Shown: positions 19,452 to 30,452 of the stretch, in pieces | Numbering within the stretch: the first letter of the stretch is position 1 | Layout: each line of letters begins with the position of its first letter | Origin: Ostreococcus mediterraneus | Taxonomy: Eukaryota > Chlorophyta > Mamiellophyceae > Mamiellales > Bathycoccaceae | Assembly (NCBI GenBank): GCA_012295225.1 | Contig: WMKK01000004.1 | Location: 292,759 to 356,758 of the forward strand | Length of the DNA stretch: 64,000 bases | Reading direction: 5' to 3' | The notes under the pieces: model-generated | What the model was told of the DNA's origin: nothing | What the model saw: only the letters and a program-made list of their open reading frames with translations | The model's database searches: none | Made by a program: the position numbers and the translations under genes

Positions 19452-21603
19452 TTATTTACTTTGAAGATAACTTTTGGCTCCTGTGATGGGAAGTAGAAGG
19501 AGGACACCAATTGCACTTGCGCTTAAAAGAGCTGCAAAGAATGCATCCCAGCCATATTGCTGAACAAGAAGAGATAATGGTACACCTGCGTTTGCTGCTC
19601 CCTAATGCGCTTTTTCAATCTTGAATTTGTAAAATACAGCATTATGACGCACCAGATACGCCACCCAACCTAAAAACCCTTCACTGGCTCCAACTGAACG
19701 ACGTCCAACTATCTCAGCGCCACAAAGTCCTTGAAGAGCAAGTAAGAAAATGATCACATTTGTATTCGTCACGTTTACCGATCAGCATCTGCGGCCCATA
19801 AAGGAAAAAGCCAATCATGAAAACGATTACTGCTTGTAAACTTGCCAGTCCTATACCATGTAAGTCTCAAGTCGTGAACTAGTTTATTCAACGCACCACT
19901 TGGAACTGCTCTGAATGCCAAGAGACTAATTGCGACCCCAACAAGATATAGAATCACCACTTGAATACGTTTACCAACTGCACCACCCGAAGAATTGGCA
20001 ATATACCAATCACTCATTCTTCCCGCGAGTAAACTTCCAACGAGCCCCCCAAGCTCCAGACCAGAAACGCGAACCTACAGGTCGTTTTACTATAACAGTT
20101 GCTCAGTAGAAAGATAAATACAAAACGGTACCGCTGCAGAACCCGCGTCTAGCACTCCTTTCTCTTTGATAAGGTAGAAAATGGACCACGATGTGATACC
20201 CTATCGATTCTTATGACTAAATCACATTTAATTGACTCGTTTGATTGTTTACCTGTCTCACAACATACACACAAAAGTATGTGAACGCAAGCCCCCTAAG
20301 AGATTGGAGATTTTAGAAGAAGCTTAAAAAGGAAGATAATTAAAGATACCAGATGAAAGGATTAGACAAAACATTCCGGAAAAGATTTCGAATCAGAGCA
20401 TTGCTTGATTTTTGATCACCACTTGAAGATGCCTCGTTGGAACGTGCTACACATCGAAAGTAACACAAAGAATAATTCGAGAGTTCACGTACATACCAGG
20501 TACATCTTTCACTTCGACTGGTGGAAAACCGCGATCCTCTGGCGAATCTCGAAGCGTAGAAACGATAATGACGCCAACAACGACTGCTATGACACCAGGA
20601 GCCCACAGTCCAAACTATTCGCTGGCAGTTTAGTCAAAAAAACAAATACCAGTGATGATGAGCTTACACTCCATCCGAAAGTTCTAGCGGCTGTTCCTGC
20701 CAATATGGGCGCTGCAAATCCCCCAAGATTATGGGCAATATTCCACATACCCTGAAGGAGGAACTTCAATAAAATCGAAATCAAAATTTTTATGCGTACC
20801 CAGTAAGTTCCCCGTTCTTGAGCAGCAAACCACGAGGTAAGTATTTTCGCGCAGCTGGGGGCTCCAAACCCCTGTAAGATTCCTAATAGCTAGTCAAGCT
20901 TCATGTTTACGATAAATTACTGGTGATACCGTTCATTGCCCAAAGTATACAGAATAAAGGGAGAGTACTGCTTGCACCAAAAGCGATATTCACCTGAAAA
21001 CAAACACGTAGGAACTGTACTGGGTAGATTTTGACTCCGTGACATACCACACCGGTTGCCATGAGACCACCACCAAGCATTATTGCAGGCGATAGCATGT
21101 CGCCTACAACGCCGCTCACAAATTTGCTACAACCATAGCAGATAGGGAAGATTGACGTTATCACTCCTATCGACGTTATATCAAGACCAAGATTAGGCGT
21201 GGCGACCATAGCTGGCGCTGTAAATGTCAAACTATTTCTTGTCAAGTAGTAGCAGGAATATCCAAGTAAAATGCTGCACATACGATTCAGGTTTTCTTCG
21301 GAAACAATACGACTCAACTCACCTCAGGAACACACCGGCGCGGACTTTTACGAACTCTGCACTGTAGATAGAAGAATTCTGGCTTTTAATTTCGACATTT
21401 GTGGCGCTCAATATTATTTCCGTTCTTTGAGTGCTTAAAATTTGGAGACGCGTCCGAGTTGAGTCTTTTGTGAAAAACGGTCGTTGTTGAGATGCACAAG
21501 TAACTTTGAAACCTGACTTGTCGCGTCGATAACGAGAGGCTATCTTCAGTCGAGCTCTACCTAGATTCGTTATTCCACACGCTTGAGTTTTAAGGGCGAT
21601 CAT
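19452..21603 (-). CDS. GlpT/UhpT-type organophosphate transporter, plastid-targeted, about ten exons
   Basis: The first ~90 residues, from ATG at 21603, are basic and Ser/Thr-rich without acids at the start, which suggests a plastid transit peptide. The following exons carry the MFS organophosphate:phosphate antiporter pattern: YSCYYLTRNSLTFTAPAM, GVITSIFPICYGCSKFVSG, then QGFGAPSC, WFAAQERGTYWG, MWNIAHNLGGFAAPILAG, LRDSPEDRGFPPVE, and a late SLLAGRMSDWY and IGFFLYGPQMLIG. The arginines of the GlpT substrate site region are kept in YYLTR. Introns are 40-60 nt. It should exchange glycerol-3-phosphate or hexose-phosphate for phosphate, probably at the plastid envelope. Some internal exon ends are my best in-frame reading. 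Confidence 0.82.
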
Positions 21604-21675
21604 TTGTCAATGATCACCTCGTGCCAAAGAATGTTTCGTCAGCCGTCGACTAGCACGGACTGGTCAGCGTTCCAG

Positions 21676-21959
21676 AAAAGCTAGGGGTGGGGGAAATTTT
21701 TACCTGCAAGATGCAAGAGCAAAATTGCAGGTGCAAATTGCAGCAGTTTATGGGCGTCTTGCGCAAGAGATTTAGGGTTGGGGCCCACACACGCGGGTGT
21801 TTTTAGCGAAAATTCGGACATACGGACCATATTTCGGACACATGGTGCCTTTCTACCTTAATCTGGGAATGTGGGCATTTTGCACCTGCAAGATGCAAGT
21901 GCAAGAGAAATTGCAGCAGTTTTGGGGGTCGTTGCGCAAGAGCCCCACCCCTAGAAAAG
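21676..21959. mobile_element. Short MITE with CTAGGGGTGGGG ends and 5-bp flanks
   Basis: The element is 21681-21954 (274 bp). Ends are CTAGGGGTGGGGG and its inverted form CCCCACCCCTAG, with AAAAG on both sides (21676-21680, 21955-21959). Inside, CCTGCAAGATGCAAG...TTGCAGCAG is present twice, separated by TTCGGACATACGG words. Related copies lie at about 36184-36328 and, more diverged, 29320-29410. No coding capacity. Confidence 0.7.
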
Positions 21960-22381
21960 CTGCCATGCCGCATAGAATGATCACATGGTCAAAGAACTAT
22001 CACATAGTCAAACATCTATCGCAATATGTGAAAACGAATTGTGAAACATGCATTGCTACTCGTGCGTGTGTTTACACATTGTCAATATCGCAATAAAATA
22101 GCTACTATTGACTAATATTGACAATACTGAATGTGCTATTGCTGCTAATAGTTTACGCCATGACTTTAGTAGGGCCGCGACAGCGTAGTGATAACACAAT
22201 CAGGGTGGGAATATGGCATATGCTCGACGGGATGGAGAAATCATCCTAAACGATGCACGCGGACTCATTTTTGTTCTGTTCTGTTTTCAGGTTTTGGGCA
22301 ACTTTGCTAATTGCTGCTGCGCTGAGATAAGGCCAAAAATTGGCCGCACGAAGCCTTTCTGCAGTTTCGACGATCACTCAG
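21960..22381. other. Intergenic region upstream of YchF, no gene seen
   Basis: AT-rich with inverted words around GTCAATAT/ATATTGAC (22080-22130). The frame starting at 22213 lacks any motif. This region should hold the promoter of the YchF gene. Confidence 0.35.
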
Positions 22382-24256
22382 ATGGCTTTCCGCGTATCAA
22401 GCATCCTTTTAAGGAGCCCACTTCGCCGCGTCAAATTTGTACGGGTTGTACGTGTTTATATCTTTGAGTAAGTTCTGGTTAACGATGTTGGAATCAGGGT
22501 AAACGACAAAACCGCAGTATTCATACGTCAACGATATCCATGGCACTGCAAACTGGTCTAGTTGGTAGGTAACGTGATTTCCACATTTCCTACCTAACTA
22601 ACATTCGTCCAGGATTGCCAAATGTTGGTAAAAGTACGCTTTTTAACGCACTGGTTGAAAACAGCTCTGCACAGGTGAGTTTAAGGTTCTGTTTGTTTTC
22701 AAGGGTGTAGAAATCATATCGTAGGCCTCAAACTTCCCTTTTTGTACAATCGAACCAAATTTTGGAATCGTCAACGTTCCGGATGAACGATTAGAGGCCC
22801 TAGCTGCAATATCAAAGGCAGCAAAACTTGTTCCAGCTGCTGTGGAATTTGTCGACATTGCAGGCCTCGTAAAGGTTCAATTTGATTGATTCCCAAACCC
22901 ATGATCGGTTCATTCGTTATATTTAGGGCGCCGCTGAGGGTCAAGGGCTTGGGAACAAGTTCCTTTCGAATATTCGGGAGTGTGATGCTATTGTGCATGT
23001 TGTGCGTTGTTTCGATGACCCAGATGTATGTATAATATAATTTTTTATGTAAGAATTGCAATCATACGTTTTCAGATCATACACGTTGATGGGAGCGTGG
23101 ACGCCGAGCGGGATATCGCAGTCATCAACTTTGAGTTAGTGTTATCGGATTTGGCTCAAGTCGAGAGAGCGCTTGAGCGTACTACCAAATCTCGAAATAA
23201 GGTTTGCGTCAGTTTGTTTAACTTTTAGCTATACTCTCATCCTAAATATCCAAGGTTGCAAACTTCGAAGACAAGAACACTGCACTTGCAAAATTAAGAA
23301 TAACTCTTGAATCTGGTCTCCCAGCAAGGTCGGCTTCGTTATCAAATGTAATTTGTTGCACTACGTTGCGAATGCAGTGGCTCAGTTTTTTCATCACTTA
23401 GGAAGAGCTTGCAAGTGTGGCAGATTTGAATTTGCTCACGATAAAACCGTGCATATATGCGGCAAACGTAAACGAATCCGATTTGCGCAACCAGGTGATG
23501 ATTTTGCCGTAAGATCTAGCTTTGGAAAAAGACAGTTTGGCCAGGGTTCTGACAACTCACAGTTGCAAAAGCTCAAGCAGATTGCAGCCACAGAAGGTTC
23601 AAATGTAGTTTTGGTATCAGCACAGGTACGTCCGAGGTGCAATAGTGTAAATAAGTTAAAGTACCGCTTCGAATAGGTAGAATCTGAAATAATGCAATTG
23701 GATAAAGACGAGAGAGAGATATTTCTAGAAGAGCTTGGCCTCAAACACAGTGGGCTACAGACTCTGGTAAACTTTCTACTTGATTGAAATTTGCCTTGAT
23801 GATCCATTGCGAAATTAGATCAGAGCAACATACAACCAACTGGGCTTACAGACATACTTTACAACGGGTGAAAAAGAAACTAGAGCATGGACAATCACGG
23901 TATTGGCGCATGAAATAATGTTGATTTTCGATTGACAGCTCTTTAGCGCGGCTCCACAGCACCTCAAGCCGCAGGCGTCATTCATTCCGACTTTGAAAGA
24001 GGTTTTATCAAGTCCGTACTCCCAAATCCATAAGAAAGAATGTCCTCACATGAAAGATCCAGGTGTGAAACGGTTAGCTTTGATGATTTTATTGCGTGTG
24101 GTGGGTATCCGGGTGCGAAGGTAAAATAAAGCTCAATAAAGTGCTGACGGTCTTGCTGACATAAATATTTTCAGGAAAAGGGTCTTTGGAGATTGGAAGG
24201 TAGAGACTACATCGTGCAAGAGGGTGATGTACTACTGTTCAAGTTCAACGTCTAAC
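22382..24256 (+). CDS. Organellar YchF/OLA1-family ATPase, about eleven exons
   Basis: Exon 1 (22382-22444) and the start of exon 2 (from 22498) encode an Arg/Ser-rich presequence ([16 protein letters not shown]...), like a mitochondrial or plastid targeting peptide. The core then reads [17 protein letters not shown] (P-loop), [45 protein letters not shown], and [10 protein letters not shown]-type [11 protein letters not shown]. It ends with a complete TGS domain: [31 protein letters not shown] and the final [13 protein letters not shown]. YchF binds ATP rather than GTP because its G4 motif is changed, and it associates with ribosomes. It is the bacterial-type paralogue, distinct from cytosolic OLA1 by its presequence. 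The stop is at 24254-24256. Confidence 0.9.
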
Positions 24257-24381
24257 ATAAGCAGTATACACTTCTGCCACGCTGTTTTTGCTATCCTCTC
24301 CAAAACAGTTGTCAGTGAAAACTGTCGACTGATCATGAATATTGATTGTAATCCCCTTATCAAAGGCATCTAACGAAATAA

Positions 24382-25153
24382 TCAATGATGTTCACAGATG
24401 AAAATTCCTTGCTCACCGTGACCCTGCTGTACACTAACGTTCGTCGCTAATGCTGCTGTGAATGCATAGACTTCTATTTGACCGGATACTGACGTTAGTA
24501 GAATTTTATACTGATGCTCTGTACCGATAGAATTCGCTCTACACTCGGGTATTTCGAGGCTTGTCTCACTGGGTGCACGGACAGCAATGACGCTCTCCCT
24601 TTGAAGACACGGCGTTTGAGTGAAACACACTTGAGGAACACTCAGAACATCCTGCGACAGCAAAGGCTGTTATCAATGGTATTTTATGAAAGTAACAACT
24701 TGCCTTGTACATGATATCCGTCATCAAGCCGTCTAATATGTTGGATACAGAAACCGTTGAATTTAAGGTGTACCCACGAAAGGATTTGTCACATCTTGAA
24801 GGTGTTTTTTCTTGTTTTCTAGTTGAATGCTCTAACGGAAATTCGCCTGAATGTTTCTGAAGTTGCTGTCTGAGCCGTACTACGTTTTTCGAGGTTTTCT
24901 GGATGAGTCCTATTCCCTCTAGCACGTTTGTTATATCATAAATCCGACGTTTCTGGACTCCTAGTTTGGCAGCAGCAGCGTTCAGATCGATGCAAGAATT
25001 ACCACTGTTCTGCAACAGTGTCATGAATCGTATGGTTAGCGTGTTCAATGAACTAGCAAATGATGGATCATTAAATGAAAGTCCTTGAAGAAATGACTCA
25101 GGAAGATTTCACCTGTCGTGGCGGCAAACTTGTTTTCTCTCGTTGTTCGCCAT
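24382..25153 (-). CDS. E2F: E2F transcription factor, three or more exons
   Basis: The short first exon, starting at 25153 ([13 protein letters not shown]), is joined to [15 protein letters not shown] and the winged-helix signature [21 protein letters not shown] dimerisation region follows, then a marked box whose last exon reads [17 protein letters not shown] and [17 protein letters not shown]. The stop is at 24382-24384. It would pair with a DP protein and drive S-phase genes. It is compact: almost nothing lies before the DNA-binding domain, and no clear RB-binding tail follows the marked box. One intron (24652-24713) uses a GC donor (AAG/GCAAGT) with a CAG acceptor. Divergent from the SRP receptor gene. 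Confidence 0.88.
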
Positions 25154-25671
25154 ACGACGGTAGTTGTTTTGCACTCGTTCGGTCAAGGGAGCGCGAAACT
25201 GAATAGTGGCATGAGCGCCCGCAATATTTTTAAACTCGCTGTGATTCCCCCAACCGAAGATTGTCGAGTGTTTGACAACGTGCGGCGGGCAGTAAAGCAG
25301 TTCGTTACTGTCAACGAAAACCGTCTGTCCTGTTCAGTTCTCGTATTGTTTTTGCAATTCGCCGTGAATCCCTTTCTACTATTCTGTTGATGTGACGTAC
25401 TGATGTCTGGTGTAATATATTCGAACGTTCGATACCCGTTGGTTTAGAGATAGCAGAGTGTAAATTAAGGGACCTGGTTATGACCATGTGGATACTGTGT
25501 GTATTTTATTTTATCTATGTATTTTTAAGTTTTATACGTGCTTTTTCGTTTTGCCTCGCGTCAACCGTTACGATCTGGACTGATGATATCTGAACATAGG
25601 TAATCGGTGGATGCGTTGTTTCGCCAGACGTTTGGCCCAAGCGCGCCATACATATCCGCTTTTGAGTGTCC
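25154..25671. promoter_or_regulatory. Divergent upstream region of E2F and SRP receptor alpha
   Basis: 518 bp between two genes transcribed apart. Open frames here have no motif. The stretch around 25500 is T-rich. No specific site assigned. Confidence 0.35.
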
Positions 25672-27300
25672 ATGCTACAAGGTCTGTCTATTTTTCACAA
25701 CACGGGCCTGGCTATATTCTCGTGGCGCTCTGATGACGATGCTCTCAAGAACAGTCCGAACACACTGATAGACACTTTTCTAATAGAGGGCCACACAGGC
25801 CCGAGTTTTACGTTCGCCAAATCGGACAAAAACTCCTCTACAACACACTTGAGGTATGATGCTGAACACGCGTTGGTCTTCGTTGCAGATTTTGCGTATG
25901 GTACGCCACTTGAACGCTCCTTGGAACTTATGGAAACAGTTTACAATGAGTGTAAAACAAAAATAGTTGATCAGTTAGCTCGCACGCAAGAAAAGCACAG
26001 TGACACATGCGTCTCAATAGCAAGTCGTCTTTCTGGTTGGAGGCCTCTTGTAGATCAACTACAAACGCCACCACCAACCTACTTGCACCACCAACCTACT
26101 TGCCAATTAGTGGAAGGTGAGTACGATGTCAAAGCGAGGGCAAGTGACGAGGCAGATGACTTTCCCAGCCTGAGTGAAAGTAAAAGTCGATATACCGACC
26201 GGGGTTTTGCTGTTCGAGTAAACTCTGCCGCGACTGAAAAAAAAAGTTTTCAGAAATTTGATCGCTCACCTGCTAAGTTTGCCCATATGCAGCACAAAAG
26301 AAATGATAAACAGCTGGGTGAGTGTTCTGGTGATCCAGCAGCAAGTCTGAATGGTAATGGAAGTTGGCTAGCACGGTTTTCGAGAACGACTTCATTTCAA
26401 AACTTTACTGGTAGAAGGTCACTGCGCGACGATGACTTGACAAACGTTCTAGCTCATTTGAAAGCTGCAATGTTGCAAAAGAACGTAGCTTCGTCAAGTG
26501 CTGACCTCATCTGCAATATGACTCGCGCTACGCTACTTGGTTCAACCATATCTGCTACAGAAACGATGCAATCAGCACTTCGTAACGCTGTTAGAAGATC
26601 CCTGCGTCGAATCCTAATGCCTGTGGAAGAAATCGACCTCATTTCGAGGATATCTGCAGCCAGAGCAATTAAAAAGCCTTATGTCATAGTGTTTATAGGG
26701 GTGAATGGTGTGGGGAAAAGTACAAGTCTATCTAAAGTAGCGAATTGGTTACTTGCAAATAATGTATCCGTTCTGGTATCTGCATGCGATACATTCAGGG
26801 CTGGAGCTGTGGAACAACTTCGAACACACTGCCAGCGTTTAGAGGTGCCGCTATACGAACGAGGTTACCAGAAAGATCCAGCAGTTATTGCACAAGAAGC
26901 CGTCATGCAGGCGAAACGTCAAGGTTTGGATGTCGTTCTGATCGACACTGCTGGCCGCATGCAAGATAATGAACCACTAATGCGAGCGTTATCGAAACTG
27001 ATTGATATTAATTCACCGGACCTCGTACTTTTCGTTGGTGAGGCTCTCGTTGGTAATGAGGCAGTTGATCAGCTTGAAAAGTTCAACGCTGCACTGCAGG
27101 ATTTTGATAGGAAGGGACGTAAGCGTTTGATAGACGCCATTCTTATTTCGAAATTCGATACTATTGATGATAAGATTGGTGCTGCGTTGTCCATGGTACA
27201 CGCTTCCGGCGCTCCAATTTTGTTTGTTGGCTGTGGTCAGACATATCAGGACCTACGTGTGCCAAATGTAGAGAACTTGATTGAATCTTTGCTTTCTTGA
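25672..27300 (+). CDS. SRPRA: Signal recognition particle receptor subunit alpha
   Basis: 542 residues, one exon. The N-terminal SRX domain begins LQGLSIFHNTGLAIFSW, as in eukaryotic SR-alpha, which binds SR-beta at the ER. A variable charged linker follows, with a perfect 17-bp tandem duplication at 26069-26102. The C-terminal NG GTPase reads FIGVNGVGKSTSLSKVA (G1), CDTFRAGAVEQLRTH, VVLIDTAGRMQDNEPLM (G3), ISKFDTIDDKIGAALSM (G4, Ser-Lys-Phe-Asp where Thr is usual) and FVGCGQTYQDLRVPN. Compared with human (638) the linker is shorter. The SRX domain excludes the plastid FtsY. Confidence 0.93.
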   Translation: MLQGLSIFHNTGLAIFSWRSDDDALKNSPNTLIDTFLIEGHTGPSFTFAKSDKNSSTTHLRYDAEHALVFVADFAYGTPLERSLELMETVYNECKTKIVDQLARTQEKHSDTCVSIASRLSGWRPLVDQLQTPPPTYLHHQPTCQLVEGEYDVKARASDEADDFPSLSESKSRYTDRGFAVRVNSAATEKKSFQKFDRSPAKFAHMQHKRNDKQLGECSGDPAASLNGNGSWLARFSRTTSFQNFTGRRSLRDDDLTNVLAHLKAAMLQKNVASSSADLICNMTRATLLGSTISATETMQSALRNAVRRSLRRILMPVEEIDLISRISAARAIKKPYVIVFIGVNGVGKSTSLSKVANWLLANNVSVLVSACDTFRAGAVEQLRTHCQRLEVPLYERGYQKDPAVIAQEAVMQAKRQGLDVVLIDTAGRMQDNEPLMRALSKLIDINSPDLVLFVGEALVGNEAVDQLEKFNAALQDFDRKGRKRLIDAILISKFDTIDDKIGAALSMVHASGAPILFVGCGQTYQDLRVPNVENLIESLLS

Positions 27301-27513
27301 AGTTCTAGATAGTATTAAGGCCGTCGTTGCGGTCTTTAGTTTCGCCATGCAAAGAATTGTACATGCAAAGACAATGAAGTCACCAGTCACCAAGTAATCC
27401 GAAGTCCGCTAGGCAATTGACTCACGCTGGCAACATTGTTGAGCCATATTAGCACCCTTGAATTCTCGAGTACGTGAGAATACGATAGCCAGATATTGAT
27501 ACCATCTATGATA

Positions 27514-29109
27514 TTATTTACAGCCCGGAGACCAGCAGCGTTTGTTGTTCACCCCAGTTCCTACTTGGTCGTTGCCACTTTCACCTTGTAGCAGATCCTG
27601 CCTAAAAATACACCTTGAAGAAGACAAATTGTGCGATTCGAAAGAGAAAGACGCGCATTTTGAGTCATGGCCGCACTCGCGAAGACACTGCTCCCGCTCG
27701 ATCACACCCGATAGCTCGATCGCTGTAGTTTCCTCTATATTTTCGATTATGTTTCTAACTCGCTGGATCTGAGCGAGACCCGTCTCATCCATGAGAACAT
27801 TTCCTTTGCGAGCTAAATATCTGCAGTAAAAGATTTGCATGCAGAAATCAGTAGTAGTGAACGACGCTAAAGTGTAGGCAAGTGTAGTAAGTGGGGCGGA
27901 TTGTGCCCAAGCGTGTTGAACGTCCCAAGCTAGTCCTAACGATTTGTAACCAGACCAATAGTATCGCGTAGGAAATACCTCTATCATGTAAGACTTCCTC
28001 GGAAGAAACATATTCAACATCGACTGGAAACCATGTGGTGTGATGAGCAAGTCTGCCCTGGTCAGGCACTGAACTATCAAGCACGGTGGATTACCGTCGT
28101 TGTGGATGATAACGCTGACTGTCCATTGCGCACCCAGAATTTGTCCAATACGCTCCTTCATTTCATCAAAATGAATAAATTTCCGTGTCCTATCTCGCTG
28201 ATAAATGACAGCGTGTCGTTTATCAGTGACATCATGAAGCAGACATTGAGCTTCGGCAAACGATGGCGGAAGCTCGACTAAAGACTGAAGAGCTTTTGAG
28301 TGTGACGCATCGCAAAGTTTTTGTATGCTCCCACGAAAGGATTCTGCTTCTTCTGGCTGACTCAACCAGGAATAAATTGGAGCTTTATTCGCTCCAAGTA
28401 GTAGATTTGATTTACTATTACTTGTGCCTATGTTACTGGCATCAAGATGGAGGGGCAAACCTTCAAGCTGCTGCTTTGTGCAGTCTTTCAAAGCATTTAA
28501 AACAAACTTCTCCTGTAGTGACTGAAACGTTGAAGACAACCAAGAGAGTTTAAGAAGGCGCACGTCATCAAAAACCATTCCTGTCTGTGTTTTACTGATA
28601 ACATCCGGTGGCACAAAAAGTATATTTCTAGCGCCTCCATCAGAGTATGCCGCAGACAAGTAAAGTCGAGTCATGGGATTCATATCTGTAATCCATTTAC
28701 TCTGTGGAACCCTGAGAACTATCGTTTTATAATCTTTACCTTTGGGTAACAAGCCTACTCTGCGTAGTTTCGCGTGCATGGGAACGTGATACTCACTGAA
28801 ATGAAACCAATGACCCGGGCGTGATCTATATGTCCCATCTGTTGGTAGACGTAACTCGTGAAAAAAAGTCTTTTCGCTGATTAAGTTTAGAATCACTTCA
28901 GCACAACTTTTTAAAGGAGCTTTTTTGGATTCTTTTGCAATAGTGCGTAATATCCCAGAACTTTCAGGTGGTCCAAGCATAAACGGAGCTGCTAGCCCAG
29001 CGCGTTGGGCTAAATATAAGCTTACTGTAGCGACTATCGCAGCTAAAACAGCCAGCATACGAAATGATAGTTTACGAAGGCGTACCAATTCGCGCTTCAC
29101 ACTCATCAT
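27514..29109 (-). CDS. GT61-like (DUF563) glycosyltransferase with C-terminal PAN-like Cys domain
   Basis: 531 residues in one exon. An N-terminal basic patch and one hydrophobic anchor (about residues 17-42) give a type II Golgi membrane topology. The GT61 signature is in the last third: ADLLITPHGFQSMLNMFLPRK followed by YMIEVFP, matching the ADxxxGPHGAGxxNxxF...IE pattern except that the Gly-Ala pair is altered. After it comes a Cys-rich module, CLRECGHDSKCASFSFE with a further RCIFRQ and CWSPGC, resembling a PAN/Apple carbohydrate- or protein-binding domain. The fusion is unusual. Substrate unknown; a wall or N-glycan xylosyl/arabinosyl transfer is possible from the family. Confidence 0.7.
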   Translation of the reverse strand: MMSVKRELVRLRKLSFRMLAVLAAIVATVSLYLAQRAGLAAPFMLGPPESSGILRTIAKESKKAPLKSCAEVILNLISEKTFFHELRLPTDGTYRSRPGHWFHFSEYHVPMHAKLRRVGLLPKGKDYKTIVLRVPQSKWITDMNPMTRLYLSAAYSDGGARNILFVPPDVISKTQTGMVFDDVRLLKLSWLSSTFQSLQEKFVLNALKDCTKQQLEGLPLHLDASNIGTSNSKSNLLLGANKAPIYSWLSQPEEAESFRGSIQKLCDASHSKALQSLVELPPSFAEAQCLLHDVTDKRHAVIYQRDRTRKFIHFDEMKERIGQILGAQWTVSVIIHNDGNPPCLIVQCLTRADLLITPHGFQSMLNMFLPRKSYMIEVFPTRYYWSGYKSLGLAWDVQHAWAQSAPLTTLAYTLASFTTTDFCMQIFYCRYLARKGNVLMDETGLAQIQRVRNIIENIEETTAIELSGVIEREQCLRECGHDSKCASFSFESHNLSSSRCIFRQDLLQGESGNDQVGTGVNNKRCWSPGCK

Positions 29110-29548
29110 GGCTGAATCGTATGCACGCGCATGATGTTAAAGCGAGCAAATATGCGGAGTAAGCTGCATGAGCTTAGCATGCAGACCACGTGTGTGTATT
29201 TAGCGTTTCAAGTTCCAACTGCACTAACGCGGGACTTCGCGCTCTCTCGCGCAGTTGCCGATTTCCAGTGAGAGTGATTTTTTATGCGCTTGCGATGCAG
29301 TTGCAATTCCAATACTTTGGGGCAACTTACGCTATAGTTTCGCGATCAGCGCACGGGCGCCTTTTTAGCAAAAGATCTCGGACATACGGCTCATACTTTT
29401 GGACCATTGGCACTCTCTGCTAGTTCTAGAACTATGAAACGGACAACTTTTAGTACTGTCCAGTGAACGTGCGATTACTCTTTACAGACGTTACGGCAGA
29501 CTCACGCGAGTCGCCCACCCCTGGCCCATTTTTATATTTGAACGAACG
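29110..29548. other. Intergenic region with a diverged MITE relic
   Basis: Around 29320-29410 the phrases TTTTTAGCAAAAGATCTCGGACATACGG resemble the middle of the element at 21681-21954 (TTTTTAGCGAAAATTCGGACATACGG). The rest shows no gene. Confidence 0.4.
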
Positions 29549-30419
29549 ATGCAAGGTGACGAGAGCCACAGCCTTGACTTTCACGTGTTGTCTAGTGACC
29601 TGCAGCCTTTCTCAAACCCAAGTGACGTTGCTACGTTACTTGAAAGGCAACTGCTTTCAACAAACTGGCAGGAGTTGTGTGAGGGGCTCCTACAGTTCCG
29701 CAGAATATTGAAATTCCACGCCTTTTTGATAGAGGAGAAAGTTAACCAATTAGTACCACATGTAGTGACTTGTTTAACTAACCTAAGAAGCGCGGTCGTG
29801 AAAGCCGCACTTTTGTGCATAGAAGAACTCGTTCTTTCTTTGAAGGGTGATATTAATCGTTTTGTCGATGGTTCTGACTCGTGTATTTTACTGTCGGTGA
29901 TCAACAAAAGCTCGTTCGAGAAAAAGTTCATCATGGCTCAAGCTCATTCAGTTTTAGGGTCGTTGATAGCCGTTCTTCCAACGGTAAATGTAGTTGAGGT
30001 TGCTTTGCTTTTGACGTCGCATATTCGGCCGACTTTTCGAGCACAAGTCGCTTTTGCAATGGATCTGGCGCTGCAGAAAGTTGATAACATTCAAGTAGGA
30101 TAATTAAGTCATCCCCTTTACTGTCCTAATCCACTAATAGGAAGAACTTAGTGAATTCTATATCCAGTTGCTCCATGAGTCCTTCAAATTGGTACGAACT
30201 ACTCAAGTAAAGTTAAGTCCTTGCCTGAAATCGACGAAGGCGAACGATAGTCACGAGCGAACTAGGCGTTATGGTTCACAGGTTGTTACTAAGATCCAGG
30301 ATTCGTTTCTTAGAACGAGCAGTCTTGAGGAATGGCATGATCTTCTCTTACAAAACTTGGACACAAACTTGTTGATGGCTGTCTCAAGGCGACAGGCGAG
30401 AACAGTAAATAGTTTATGA
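29549..30419 (+). CDS. TOG/CLASP-like HEAT-repeat microtubule protein, two exons
   Basis: Exon 1 29549-30094 and exon 2 30141-30419 join (46-nt intron) to 274 residues. The motif STNWQELCEGLLQFRRIL, followed by LVPHVVTCLTNLRSAVVKAAL and CIEELVLSLKGD, is the start of a TOG domain: paired HEAT helices as in CLASP and the TOGARAM/crescerin family, which bind tubulin. A second set of helices follows. Only one TOG domain is present, as in small flagellar TOG proteins, so a cytoskeletal or ciliary role is possible. The C-terminus is less clear. Stops of this gene and RFC1 are 33 bp apart. Confidence 0.65.
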
Positions 30420-30452
30420 TGCACTGCGACTCTATTTCCGAATATACGTTGT

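Noticed and set aside
25400-25500. Possible tRNA-Met-like stretch (AGCAGAGTG and GTTCGATACC words)
   Set aside because: The acceptor and T stems do not pair in normal or permuted order and no anticodon arm forms.
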